Assembly (NCBI RefSeq): GCF_009696375.1
Contig: NZ_VUMD01000020.1
Location: 1 to 58,111 of the forward strand
Length of the DNA: 58,111 nt
Source: Clostridium porci
GTDB lineage: Bacteria > Bacillota > Clostridia > Lachnospirales > Lachnospiraceae
Direction: 5' to 3'
Shown here one piece after another: positions 47,595 to 56,412 of the stretch (position 1 is the stretch's first letter; each line of letters starts with the position of its first letter). A model generated the notes under the pieces. It made no database searches and was not told where the DNA came from. It worked only from the letters and a program-made list of their open reading frames with translations. The position numbers were made by a program, and so were the translations under genes.

Positions 47595-48998
47595 ATGACT
47601 AAAAAAAAGAACAAGAAAGTCGTGCGGTACAGGCGGCCGCTGAATATTAATGTGGGTATGATTATTTTTGCTATCATATTTCTCTATCTGGTGTTTAGTG
47701 TCTCTACCTATCTAAGACGTGAAAAAATTCAGTTTTATGAGGTGGTGGAGGGCGGTATTGTAAACAATAAAGTCTATACCGGGCTGATACTCAGAGAAGA
47801 ACAGGTAAAGACAGCAGACCGCACAGGATATATCCATTACTATCTGCGGGAAGGAAAACGGGCTTCCGTAGGAAGCAGAATCTACTCTTTGGATGAAACG
47901 GGAAGTCTGGATAGTCTTTTAAAGGAAAACGCGCAAGCCAGCGGCAGCTCCTTGTCACAGGAAAATTTGTCTGACTTAAAAAAGCAGCTGTCCTCTTTTG
48001 TTCTGTCCTTTGATTCTGTGAACTTTTCGTCCATATATGACACCAGGATGTCTCTGGAAACCTCTGTGATGGAATATTCCAGCTTCAGCGCCCTGGATCA
48101 GTTAGATAAGCTGGCTAAAGAATCAGGGGCGGTCTTTGAGCAGGTCAAATCCGACGTGTCAGGTGTGGTTTCCTATGGCATTGACTCCTACGAGACCTTA
48201 ACACCTGCTGATGTAAGAGCTGAAAGCTTTGACAGGAGCAATTATAATAAAACTACCAAAAAGTCAGGGGATCTGATTGACAGCGGTACTCCGGCATACA
48301 AAATTATAACTTCTGGCAGTTGGTCCATTCTCTTTCCTCTGACTGAGGAGGACAAGCTCCTCTTTGCTGACCGGACAGCTCTCAGGGTGAATTTTAAAGA
48401 CCAGTCTATGAGCACAGTGGGCGCCTACTCTACCATTACCGGGGCTGACGGAGCTGCCTATGGCCGGCTGGATTTTACTAAGTATATGGAGCAGTTTATC
48501 TCCGACCGTTTCGTAAGCTTTGAGATACAGATGGAACAGGCTGAGGGCTTAAAAATTCCCGTCAGCTCAGTTACGGACAAGAGCTTTTATCTGATCCCGG
48601 CGGATTATATGACTCAGGGAGGAGATTCCACAGATACAGGCTTTAATAAAGAGGTGTACAATGAAAACGGAACCCCAGTAGTTTTTGTTCCTACTACCAT
48701 ATACTATTCTGATGATGAATACTGCTATGTGGATATGGATGAGGAAGGAGGATTAAAGGCGGGGGATTATGTGGTAAAGCCTGAATCTGATGAACGGTTT
48801 CAGATTGGAAGAACAGCTTCTCTAAAGGGCGTTTACAATATTAATAAGGGATACACTATATTCAAACAAATTGATGTGTTGGATTCAAACAGCGAGTTTT
48901 ATACGGTGCGCAAGAATATGAGCTACGGACTTTCCGTATATGATCATATTGTGCTGGATGCCTCTATGGTAGAGGAAGGGCAGCTTTTGTATCAGTAA
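47595..48998 (+). CDS. HlyD-like membrane adaptor protein
   Basis: This 467-residue bitopic protein has a very basic N-terminus ('MTKKKNKKVVRYRRPLN'), one membrane segment (about 19-38) and a large extracellular part. The extracellular part has lipoyl/barrel-sandwich strands ('VEGGIVNNKVYTGLILREE', 'GYIHYYLREGKRASVGSRI') and a helical hairpin (about 95-160). A second half-lipoyl region ('SGVVSYGIDSYETL') follows. That resembles HlyD/RND-type adaptors, but no exporter gene lies nearby. In related Clostridia this protein sits next to yggS and sepF, so a division or envelope role is possible. ATG 47595 is chosen because AAAAGGAGAGAG precedes it. Confidence 0.8.
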   Translation: MTKKKNKKVVRYRRPLNINVGMIIFAIIFLYLVFSVSTYLRREKIQFYEVVEGGIVNNKVYTGLILREEQVKTADRTGYIHYYLREGKRASVGSRIYSLDETGSLDSLLKENAQASGSSLSQENLSDLKKQLSSFVLSFDSVNFSSIYDTRMSLETSVMEYSSFSALDQLDKLAKESGAVFEQVKSDVSGVVSYGIDSYETLTPADVRAESFDRSNYNKTTKKSGDLIDSGTPAYKIITSGSWSILFPLTEEDKLLFADRTALRVNFKDQSMSTVGAYSTITGADGAAYGRLDFTKYMEQFISDRFVSFEIQMEQAEGLKIPVSSVTDKSFYLIPADYMTQGGDSTDTGFNKEVYNENGTPVVFVPTTIYYSDDEYCYVDMDEEGGLKAGDYVVKPESDERFQIGRTASLKGVYNINKGYTIFKQIDVLDSNSEFYTVRKNMSYGLSVYDHIVLDASMVEEGQLLYQ

Positions 48999-49019
48999 AA
49001 AGAAAGGCAGGTAAACATT

Positions 49020-49700
49020 ATGATAAAGACGCAGCTGGAAGAAGTGAGAGAACGAATAGAGGCAGCTTGCCTTAGGGCGGGTAGAAGCTCCTCAGAGGTA
49101 ACTCTAATAGCAGTGAGTAAGACAAAACCGGTTTCTATGCTTAAGGAGGCCTACGACTGCGGAGCCAGAGCTTTTGGAGAAAATAGGGTTCAGGAATTAA
49201 TCAGCAAGAAGCCTGAATTGCCGGAGGATATTCGCTGGCATATGATTGGTCATCTTCAGCGCAATAAGGTAAGCCAGGTTATCGGCAAGGCAGTTCTCAT
49301 TCATTCGGTAGATTCTCTGCGCTTGGCTCAGCAGATAGAAACGGAGGCGGCCAGAAAGGGGCTGGAGGCAGATATTCTTCTGGAGGTAAATGTTGCCAGG
49401 GAGGAGAGTAAGTATGGGTTTATGATGGAAGAGGTTGAGGAGGCAATTATGCTTATTAAGAATTTTTCTCATGTTCACATCAAAGGTCTTATGACAATTG
49501 CGCCTTTTGTAGAGAATCCAGAAGAAAATCGAGAAATTTTTAAAAAATTATTTGATTTTGCTGTTGACATAGGTAGCAAAAACATTGATAATGTTACTAT
49601 GGATGTGCTTTCAATGGGAATGACCGGGGATTATGAGGTTGCCATTGAGGAGGGCGCAACTATGGTGAGAGTCGGCACCGGCATTTTCGGCGCACGATAA
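49020..49700 (+). CDS. yggS: YggS-family pyridoxal phosphate homeostasis protein
   Basis: This 226-residue PLP-binding TIM-barrel protein keeps free PLP and amino-acid pools in balance and has no known catalytic activity. Landmarks are 'VTLIAVSKTKPVSMLKEAY' with the PLP lysine, 'FGENRVQELISKKPELPED', 'WHMIGHLQRNKVSQVIG', and 'LSMGMTGDYEVAIEEGATM'. These match the family closely. It starts at ATG 49020 after AAAGGCAGG and precedes sepF, as ylmE does in Firmicutes. Confidence 0.95.
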   Translation: MIKTQLEEVRERIEAACLRAGRSSSEVTLIAVSKTKPVSMLKEAYDCGARAFGENRVQELISKKPELPEDIRWHMIGHLQRNKVSQVIGKAVLIHSVDSLRLAQQIETEAARKGLEADILLEVNVAREESKYGFMMEEVEEAIMLIKNFSHVHIKGLMTIAPFVENPEENREIFKKLFDFAVDIGSKNIDNVTMDVLSMGMTGDYEVAIEEGATMVRVGTGIFGAR

Positions 49701-49744
49701 GGTGTACCTCCCAGGGTGCACAAAGAGAGATTGGAGAGTGTAAG

Positions 49745-50254
49745 ATGAGTCTGTTAGGTAAGTTAATGGATACCATGAGATTAAGTCCTGAAGATGATGA
49801 GGACGACTACTACCTGGACGATGACTTTGACGAGGAAGCTCCCCGCAAGGGACTGTTCTCGAAGAGAAACTCAGAATATGATGACGAAGAAGAGCAGGAC
49901 AAGCCTCGATTTTTAGGGAAATCCAGTCCGAAGGTGGTGCCAATGAGACGCAGCATGGAGGTTACTATGATAAAGCCTACTTCCATGGAGGACTCCAGGG
50001 ATATCAGTGATTACCTGCTGGCCGGTAAAGCTGTAGTTTTAAATATGGAAGGGATTCATACAGAGGTAGCTCAAAGAATCATTGATTTCACATCTGGGGC
50101 CACCTATTCTATGAATGGGAATTTACAAAAGATATCGAACTATATTTTTATTGCGACGCCTGATTCTGTAGAATTGTCTGGTGATTTTCAGGATATCCTG
50201 GCTGCCGGAGGCGCCATGGGCATGGATGTATCCGGCCTTAATATTCGTTTATAA
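49745..50254 (+). CDS. sepF: Cell division protein SepF
   Basis: This 169-residue FtsZ-bundling protein anchors the Z-ring to the membrane. A short amphipathic N-terminal helix ('MSLLGKLMDTMRLS') is followed by a strongly acidic linker (about 18-60, 'EDDEDDYYLDDDFDEEA'). The globular SepF domain (about 75-165) has 'MIKPTSMEDSRDISDYLLA', 'VVLNMEGIHTEVAQRIIDF' and 'FIATPDSVELSGDF'. Start: ATG 49745 after GGAGAG. Confidence 0.95.
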   Translation: MSLLGKLMDTMRLSPEDDEDDYYLDDDFDEEAPRKGLFSKRNSEYDDEEEQDKPRFLGKSSPKVVPMRRSMEVTMIKPTSMEDSRDISDYLLAGKAVVLNMEGIHTEVAQRIIDFTSGATYSMNGNLQKISNYIFIATPDSVELSGDFQDILAAGGAMGMDVSGLNIRL

Positions 50255-50291
50255 CACATAGGGAGAATGAAATACTATATGGACGTAACGC

Positions 50292-50314
50292 GGCAGACCC
50301 TTAAGGCGTCTGCC
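50292..50314 (+). terminator. Hairpin between sepF and aroB (terminator or attenuator)
   Basis: GGCAGAC (50292-50298) pairs with GTCTGCC (50308-50314) around CCTTAAGGC. Only AGTTTGT follows, so termination would be partial. Confidence 0.5.
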
Positions 50315-50343
50315 AGTTTGTCGTTAAGGAGGTTATTGGTTAG

Positions 50344-51441
50344 ATGGCTGACAGAATTAGCGTACGCAGAGACGGTCTGCGAATTTATGATATTGTGCTG
50401 GAACATTCCTTTAGGGGCTTGAAAGCTGAATTAAAAAAGCTTGCTATAGAGGACAGGAAAATTTGTATTGTCACAGATTCCAATGTTGCTGGTCTTTATC
50501 TGGATGAGGTAAAGGAAATATTATCCTCCTGCTGCAAGAGCGTATCTGTGTTTGTGTTCCCTGCCGGTGAAGAGAACAAAAATCTGGAAACGGTAAGAAA
50601 GCTGTATGAGCATTTAATAGCAGAAAATTTTGACAGAAAAGATATGTTGGCCGCCCTTGGAGGCGGCGTGGTAGGAGATCTCTGTGGATTTGGGGCTGCC
50701 ACTTACTTAAGAGGTATTGATTTTATCCAGATACCTACCACCTTGCTGGCTCAGGTGGATTCCAGTATTGGCGGTAAGACAGGGGTGGACTTTGACGCCT
50801 ATAAAAATATGATAGGAGCCTTTCATATGCCCAGGCTGGTATATACGAATCTTGGCGTTCTCAGAACTCTTTCCGAAGAGCAGTTTTCTTCTGGTATGGG
50901 AGAGGTGATCAAACATGGCCTTATTAAGGACAAGGAATATTATCAGTGGCTTAAGGATAACCGGAAGGCAATTTTAAACCGGGATTTGGAGTTTTGCCAA
51001 AGGGTAGTTTACGTGAGCAATATGATAAAAAAGCAGGTAGTGGAACAGGACCCGAAAGAGCAAGGAGAAAGAGCGCTTTTAAACTTCGGTCATACCCTTG
51101 GTCATGCCATTGAGAAATCATTGGAGCTGTCTATGCTTCATGGACACTGTGTTGGTCTTGGAAGTATAGCTGCAGCCTATATTTCCAAAAGCAGAGGAAT
51201 GATCTCAGAGGAAGAGTGGATCGATATCCGGGATACGTTTAAGGCCTTTCGTCTGCCGGTTCAGGTTACAGGAGCAGACTGGGCGAAGATATCCCAGGCA
51301 GTAAAGCGGGATAAAAAGATGGATGCCGGTTCGATTAAATTTATCCTGCTGCGGACTCCGGGGGATGCTTACGTGGACAAGACCGTAAATGAGGAAGAAA
51401 TGAAGGCCGGATTGATATGCATAGGAGGACACACAGAATGA
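50344..51441 (+). CDS. aroB: 3-dehydroquinate synthase
   Basis: This is the second enzyme of the shikimate pathway; it converts DAHP to 3-dehydroquinate with NAD and a divalent metal. It has 365 residues with 'LAALGGGVVGDLCGFGAATYLRG'-type cofactor loops (quoted in parts: 'GGGVVGDLCGF', 'TTLLAQVDSSIGGKTGVDF'). The metal ligands appear in 'MGEVIKHGLI', 'NFGHTLGHAIEK' and 'LHGHCVGLGSI'. No other aro gene is nearby. Its place between sepF and lspA, where ylmH and divIVA often lie, is unusual. Start: ATG 50344. The stop overlaps lspA (ATGA). Confidence 0.95.
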   Translation: MADRISVRRDGLRIYDIVLEHSFRGLKAELKKLAIEDRKICIVTDSNVAGLYLDEVKEILSSCCKSVSVFVFPAGEENKNLETVRKLYEHLIAENFDRKDMLAALGGGVVGDLCGFGAATYLRGIDFIQIPTTLLAQVDSSIGGKTGVDFDAYKNMIGAFHMPRLVYTNLGVLRTLSEEQFSSGMGEVIKHGLIKDKEYYQWLKDNRKAILNRDLEFCQRVVYVSNMIKKQVVEQDPKEQGERALLNFGHTLGHAIEKSLELSMLHGHCVGLGSIAAAYISKSRGMISEEEWIDIRDTFKAFRLPVQVTGADWAKISQAVKRDKKMDAGSIKFILLRTPGDAYVDKTVNEEEMKAGLICIGGHTE

Positions 51442-51953
51442 CAAAGCAGAAACGCTCTATGATTTACAGCTTTATAATAGGTGTGGTAATTCTAGTAGGA
51501 CTGGATCAGTGGACGAAGGGACTTGCTGTCGCTCATTTAAAGAATAAGGAGCCCGCTGTGGTATGGAAGGGAGTCTTTGAATTTTGCTATTCGGAAAACC
51601 GAGGAGCTGCCTTTGGAATGATGCAGGAGAAGCAGCTGTTCTTTTTCCTGATTGCTGTCCTGGTCTTGGGCGCTGTAGCGTATCTTATATGGAAAATGCC
51701 GGCTGAGAGACGGTATATGCCCTTGGCCGTATGTTTGATGCTGATCTGCGCAGGAGCCACAGGCAATATGATCGATAGGGTCAGTCAGGGATATGTAGTG
51801 GATTTTCTGTATTTTAGGCTTATTCATTTTCCAATCTTTAATGTAGCGGATTGCTATGTGACTTCGGCGGCGGCCGGCTTGATGCTGCTTATTATGTTCC
51901 ATTATAAAGATGAGGACATGATGTGCTTTTCTCTTAAGAAAAAGGAGGAGTGA
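51438..51953 (+). CDS. lspA: Signal peptidase II
   Basis: This 171-residue aspartyl protease of the membrane removes lipoprotein signal peptides. Four hydrophobic segments carry the family motifs: 'LDQWTKGLAVAHLKN', 'FCYSENRGAAFGMM', 'GATGNMIDRVSQGYVVDFL' (first catalytic Asp) and 'FPIFNVADCYVT' (second Asp). ATG 51438 lies behind AGGAGG at 51423 and overlaps the aroB stop. The longer frame from 51417 is not needed. rluD follows, as is usual. Confidence 0.95.
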   Translation: MTKQKRSMIYSFIIGVVILVGLDQWTKGLAVAHLKNKEPAVVWKGVFEFCYSENRGAAFGMMQEKQLFFFLIAVLVLGAVAYLIWKMPAERRYMPLAVCLMLICAGATGNMIDRVSQGYVVDFLYFRLIHFPIFNVADCYVTSAAAGLMLLIMFHYKDEDMMCFSLKKKEE

Positions 51954-51960
51954 GAAATAG

Positions 51961-52869
51961 TTGAAGCAGGAATTTCATCCTACGGACATGGACTGTGACG
52001 TGAGAATTGATAAGTATCTTGCCACTCTCTGTCCTGATTTAAGCCGTTCCTATATCCAGAGACTGCTTAAGTCAGGGAAGGTGCTTGTTAACGGAAGGAG
52101 TGTGAAAGCCAGCTATGTGGTGTGCGAGGATGATTGCATTGAGCTGGAGGCGCCTCAAGCTGTGGAACCGGAGATAGAAGCGGAGCCTATGGATTTGGAT
52201 ATTCTTTATGAAGATAAGGATATCATACTCATCAACAAGCCTAAGGGAATGGTGGTTCATCCAGCTGCCGGCCACTACAGCCATACACTGGTAAACGGAC
52301 TGATGTATCACTGCAGGGATCAGCTTTCCGGAATCAATGGAGTAATGCGCCCTGGAATCGTCCATCGGATTGATATGGATACCACTGGAGTTCTGATTGC
52401 GTGCAAGAATGATAGAGCCCATAATTCCATTGCCGCTCAGTTGAAGGAACATTCCATTACCAGACGTTATCAGGCTATTGTACACGGCGTCATTAAAGAG
52501 GACGGGGGTACAATCAACGCACCCATTGGCCGCCATCCTACTCAACGAAAGAGGATGAGCATTAACTATGATAAGGGGCGGGAGGCAGTAACTCACTATA
52601 AGGTTCTGAAGCGCTTTAGCCACTATACCTATGTGGAATGCAGGCTTGAAACAGGACGCACCCACCAGATACGTGTCCATATGGCCAGTATTCATCATCC
52701 TCTTTTAGGCGATCAAATATATGGCCCTTCCAGATGCCCCATACCAGGGCTTCAGGGCCAGACCCTCCACGCCGGGATTCTTGGAATTATACATCCTGAA
52801 ACAGGGGAAAAGATGGAGTTTTGCGCACCTCTTCCTGATTATTTTGAAGGGCTTCTTAAGATACTGTAA
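51961..52869 (+). CDS. rluD: RluD-family 23S rRNA pseudouridine synthase
   Basis: This 302-residue enzyme makes pseudouridines in 23S rRNA. An S4 RNA-binding domain (about 12-70, 'RIDKYLATLCPDLSRSYIQ') is followed by the RluA-type catalytic domain with 'PKGMVVHPAAGHYSHTLVN' and 'GIVHRIDMDTTGVLIACKN', where Asp in HRIDxxTxG is catalytic. 'ETGRTHQIRVHMASIHHPL' follows. The best start is TTG 51961, 12 bases after AAGGAGG, since no ATG fits the complete S4 domain. Which uridines it modifies cannot be told from sequence. Confidence 0.94.
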   Translation: MKQEFHPTDMDCDVRIDKYLATLCPDLSRSYIQRLLKSGKVLVNGRSVKASYVVCEDDCIELEAPQAVEPEIEAEPMDLDILYEDKDIILINKPKGMVVHPAAGHYSHTLVNGLMYHCRDQLSGINGVMRPGIVHRIDMDTTGVLIACKNDRAHNSIAAQLKEHSITRRYQAIVHGVIKEDGGTINAPIGRHPTQRKRMSINYDKGREAVTHYKVLKRFSHYTYVECRLETGRTHQIRVHMASIHHPLLGDQIYGPSRCPIPGLQGQTLHAGILGIIHPETGEKMEFCAPLPDYFEGLLKIL

Positions 52870-53084
52870 ACCAGTCGTAACCATAGAAGAGAGGAAAGTC
52901 CTGTCAGAACGCAGACTGTAAGAAGCTTCAGAAAACAGACCTTTTAGTTTCTTGAAACAGGATATTAAAATAGATATTGTCAGATTTCTATATACTTTTC
53001 TGTTTTTTTGAGTTATAATATCTATACAGATAGTAAATATAACTCACTTAGCTATGATATATGCGGCAGAAAGGGGAATGTTTC

Positions 53085-53723
53085 ATGACAAATAATCTTA
53101 TAATTACCATAGGCAGACAGTGCGGCAGCGGAGGGAAGCTAATCGGAGAAATGTTGGCAAAGAAAATGGGCGTTAAGTGCTATGATAAAGAGCTGTTGTC
53201 CATGGCTGCAAAGCATAGCGGACTTTGCCAGGAGCTTTTTGAAAAGCTGGATGAACGTCCGACCAGCAGCTTTCTCTATTCTCTAGTTATGGATTCCTAT
53301 TCCATGGGTTATACGACGTCAGGATATTCTGACATGCCTATTAACCATAAGATATTTTTGGCCCAGTTTGACACCATTAAAAGGCTGGCAGACGAGCACT
53401 CCTGTGTTATGGTAGGCCGTTGCGCAGACTATGCTTTGGAGGATTATCCCAATGTAGTCAATGTTTTTATCACAGCTGATGACAGAGACAAACTGAACCG
53501 TCTGAAGGAGCTATATAAGGTGGATGAATCTAAGGCCAAGGATATTATGATTAAAACAGATAAGCAGCGTTCCAGCTACTATAATTATTACTCCAATAAA
53601 AAGTGGAGTGACCCGCGCAGCTATGACCTCTGCATCAACAGCAGCAAGGTTGGTCATGAAGGTGCAGTGGATGTTATTATGAATTTTGCAGATGTTAAGC
53701 AGCGGTGGTTAAAACAGAACTAG
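53085..53723 (+). CDS. Cytidylate-kinase-like protein
   Basis: This 212-residue P-loop protein belongs to the 'cytidylate kinase-like' family common in Clostridia. 'ITIGRQCGSGGKLIGEMLA' (about 6-24) replaces the standard GxxxxGK[ST] with a Cys/Ser-Gly-Gly-Lys version. 'GVKCYDKELLSMAAKHSG', 'MVGRCADYALEDYPNVVNVF' and 'KQRSSYYNYYSNKKWSDPRSY' (quoted in part: 'RSSYYNYYSNKKW') follow. It is too divergent from Cmk to assert CMP phosphorylation. ATG 53085 is chosen because AAAGGGG lies 8 bases upstream. It is monocistronic, with a terminator at 53755. Confidence 0.85.
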   Translation: MTNNLIITIGRQCGSGGKLIGEMLAKKMGVKCYDKELLSMAAKHSGLCQELFEKLDERPTSSFLYSLVMDSYSMGYTTSGYSDMPINHKIFLAQFDTIKRLADEHSCVMVGRCADYALEDYPNVVNVFITADDRDKLNRLKELYKVDESKAKDIMIKTDKQRSSYYNYYSNKKWSDPRSYDLCINSSKVGHEGAVDVIMNFADVKQRWLKQN

Positions 53724-53754
53724 CATAGCAGGCACTTAAAATACCATCCTTTTC

Positions 53755-53791
53755 AAAGCCCAGTTTGGTTTCGTGCTGAACCGGGCTTTTG
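53755..53791 (+). terminator. Rho-independent terminator after the cytidylate-kinase-like gene
   Basis: AAAGCCC (53755-53761) pairs with GGGCTTT (53783-53789). An inner helix, GGTT/AACC (53767-53770 with 53779-53782), is separated by a 5-nt bulge. Confidence 0.8.
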
Positions 53792-54230
53792 CTATGAGCT
53801 TAAACCTGCTTAGAGATCACTTTATTGTATGTATCAGCCGGAAAGGATCTGGCCTAATGAAAGAATGATATTTTAATGATTACGTAAGAGTTTTTTAGTG
53901 TTTTTTTCTACCGTTTATGATATACTTCCTTAGGAACATAGGCACATATAAATGATATAGTCTTGCTTGCCTTTACGAAAAAGATAACTAAAAAAGCAAA
54001 AGAGGAGTAAGATCGAAAACGTGCTAGGTGTCACACTTATTTGTGCTTGAAAAGGCGGACTACACATATAATCATTCGGTCATCCGGCAAGCCGGACAGG
54101 CCACTCACCTCCCCGTGATTTGTAGTATACCAAGTTCCCTGCAAAGAAGAATTATAACAAAGAAATAAGCTCAGGGAAACAGTTTCATTACGTTTTGTAC
54201 ATGAGCGAAGCGAAAGGAATGGATATAATC
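53792..54230 (+). other. Long non-coding leader with hairpins upstream of LCP gene
   Basis: No gene is supported in these 439 nt. A possible -10 (TATACT, 53921-53926) lies upstream. From 54028 several helices can form: AGGTG with CACCT enclosing CACA-CTTATT-TGTG and TCCGG-CAAG-CCGGA (about 54030-54116). A longer pairing of TTCCCTG (near 54134) with CAGGGAA (near 54173) follows. It could be a regulatory leader, but I match it to no known riboswitch. Confidence 0.45.
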
Positions 54231-56027
54231 ATGAACGATAGGGCACAGGATGATGAGCTGGAACGGATGAGAGCCAGAAGAAGGGCTTCTGCTCGTTCCG
54301 GAAGAACAGCGCCTGCCAGAGGGCGGAAGGCACAGGAATACAATTATGATGATGCTTATTATGAAGAGGAATATTCCTATGATGGGGAGGATCGCCTCCA
54401 GGATATTCTTATAGGAGATGAACCCAAGGAATGGGAAGGACAGTCATCAGGACGGTCTCGGCGTTATTCATCTTTGGGAGCAGCAAGAAATGCTGACCGA
54501 TACAAAACGGCTTCCAGAACCCGAAAAAATACAGCCCTTTTTTCTTCTAAAACGGTATCGGATCGGAAAGGCACAAAAGCCGGACAGAGCTTAAATGGGC
54601 GGAACAGACGGAGTAATGCTGCTGGAAGGAAGGGTGCTTCCCAAGCTCAAAAGGGGCGAGTAGTTAAGAGGAAGAAACGGCACGGCTGGAAATCTATAGT
54701 TCTTCTTCTACTGACACTGTTCATCGGCTATGGGGCCTGGTTGTTCCTTCACCGGCCTACAGGCTATTGGACGGTCGCCGTATTTGGTGTAGACAGCAGA
54801 GATGGAAGCACTGATAAGGCTCTGGCAGATGTCCAGATGATCTGCAATATTGATCGCTCCACTGGTGAAATAAAGCTGGTAAGCGTGTACAGGGATACAT
54901 ACCTTAAGATTAATTCCGATGGAACCTACCACAAGATCAACGAGGCCTACTTCAAGGGCGGACATAAGCAGGCAGTAGATGCCTTGGAGGAAAATCTGGA
55001 TATAAAGATTGATGATTATGCAGCTTTCAACTGGAAGACTGTTGCGGAAGCTATCAATATTCTGGGCGGCGTAGATATGGAGCTTACGCAGGATGAATTC
55101 AAATACATAAATAGTTTTATCACCGAGACAGTGGAATCCACAGGCATTGCCTCTGTTCACCTGACACAGCCAGGTATGAATCATCTGGACGGCGTCCAGG
55201 CGGTAGCCTATTGCCGTCTGCGCCTTATGGACTCTGATTTTCAGAGAACAGAACGACAGAGAAAGGTAGTTACGCTGGCGCTGGATAAAGCAAAGCAGGC
55301 AGATATGTCTACATTGACAAGCCTAGCAGGTTATCTGATTCAGCAAATTTCCACCAGCGTTGGTCTGGACGATGTGCTTCCTCTTGTTAAGGACATTGAT
55401 AAATACTACATTGGGGAAACTACAGGATTTCCATTTTCCAGGCAGACTATGCGAGTAGGCCGTATGGATTGTGTTATTGCTACGACTTTGGAAAGTAATG
55501 TTGTTCTTCTTCACCAGTTCCTATACGGAGAGGATATAAGTTATAGTCCCTCATCTGCTGTAAGGAAAATCAGCGCCCGGATTTCCGAAGAAACGGGGTT
55601 ATATGATGCGGGTAAAGCTGCGCCTGGCAAAGGTTCTTCCGGAGGCGAAGCCTCGGGAAATAAGGGCGGAGATAAGGCTCCGGTATCCCCAGCACCTTCC
55701 GAGACAGAGCGTTTTGAGACACTGCCTGATGAGTCAGATCCTCTAGAGGAAAGCACAGAGAAAAGCTCAGAAGAGACTGCAGAGGAGAGGGAGAAAGCAA
55801 CAGAGGAGACCCCAGAGTCAGAGGAGATAGGTCCTGGTGTATCTGATAATCCAGTAAAAGCGCAGGAGCCTACAACGTCGGAAGATGAAGAAAAAGGGCC
55901 TGGAGCAGAAGAAACGGAAGCAGTTATCAGGCCTGCCAAGGAGCAGGAAGGAACAGATGCAAGTGAAACTTCGGGAAGCGCAGGCACTAGTTTTGGAGGC
56001 CCCGGAGAAATCGGACCGGGAGTATGA
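54231..56027 (+). CDS. LCP (LytR-CpsA-Psr) family wall-polymer ligase with long acidic tail
   Basis: LCP enzymes move undecaprenyl-linked glycopolymers onto peptidoglycan. This protein has 598 residues. A long, charged, Arg/Tyr-rich cytoplasmic N-terminus (about 1-148) precedes a membrane segment (about 150-170, 'SIVLLLLTLFIGYGAWLF'). The extracellular LCP domain holds 'VFGVDSRDGSTDKALADVQ' and 'LVSVYRDTYLKI', with 'AYCRLRLMDSDFQRTERQR' containing the catalytic Arg residues. The tail (about 465-598) is Glu/Ser/Thr/Pro-rich and unstructured, and carries EIGPGV twice, once at the very C-terminus. ATG 54231 follows GAAAGGAA; ATG 54201 in frame is an alternative. The tail may span the wall. Confidence 0.9.
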   Translation: MNDRAQDDELERMRARRRASARSGRTAPARGRKAQEYNYDDAYYEEEYSYDGEDRLQDILIGDEPKEWEGQSSGRSRRYSSLGAARNADRYKTASRTRKNTALFSSKTVSDRKGTKAGQSLNGRNRRSNAAGRKGASQAQKGRVVKRKKRHGWKSIVLLLLTLFIGYGAWLFLHRPTGYWTVAVFGVDSRDGSTDKALADVQMICNIDRSTGEIKLVSVYRDTYLKINSDGTYHKINEAYFKGGHKQAVDALEENLDIKIDDYAAFNWKTVAEAINILGGVDMELTQDEFKYINSFITETVESTGIASVHLTQPGMNHLDGVQAVAYCRLRLMDSDFQRTERQRKVVTLALDKAKQADMSTLTSLAGYLIQQISTSVGLDDVLPLVKDIDKYYIGETTGFPFSRQTMRVGRMDCVIATTLESNVVLLHQFLYGEDISYSPSSAVRKISARISEETGLYDAGKAAPGKGSSGGEASGNKGGDKAPVSPAPSETERFETLPDESDPLEESTEKSSEETAEEREKATEETPESEEIGPGVSDNPVKAQEPTTSEDEEKGPGAEETEAVIRPAKEQEGTDASETSGSAGTSFGGPGEIGPGV

Positions 56028-56412
56028 CGGATAGAGGTATGTATGAAGTATTATTTCTTCCATTTTTATTATATCATAGGAAATTAGCTACATTAAACAA
56101 ACTTTAAGTGATACACGAAGTTCAGTCAGAGCGCCAGACTGAACCATACGCCTCTACGGAGAAAACCAACGCCAGAGGGCCAGAGGATATAATATGTAAT
56201 AAGCCTTTCGGCTATTTGCGCTTGTAAAAGCCAACATACGGCGAAGGTTCACTTAAATACTCTAGTCGAGACGGGTTATAATATCTTCAGTCAGTATATG
56301 ACTCCTGGTTCAGTGACACGCGAAAGCGGGTCAGCATCAGGCCGAACGGTATGCATCCCCAGTTAGTATGCCATGGCGTAATAGAGGGGAGAACAATAAA
56401 GGATGATTGATT
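56028..56412 (+). other. Structured non-coding region upstream of HPr-like gene
   Basis: No gene is supported here. Several stable hairpins occur: an 8-bp GTTCAGTC/GACTGAAC (56120-56127 with 56137-56144), and CGC-GAAA-GCG with GNRA loop nested in GAC/GTC (56315-56332) and CCTG/CAGG (56304-56341). GGTAT/ATGCC (56348-56372) also pairs. TATAAT-like boxes lie at about 56170 and 56278. It may be a regulatory leader or small RNA. No known family is matched. Confidence 0.5.

Noticed and set aside
52889-52925. GAGGAAAGTCC, the 5' P4 hallmark of bacterial RNase P RNA
   Set aside because: Only about 190 bases lie before the next gene, the rest of the RNase P core is missing and no matching 3' P4 strand is seen.
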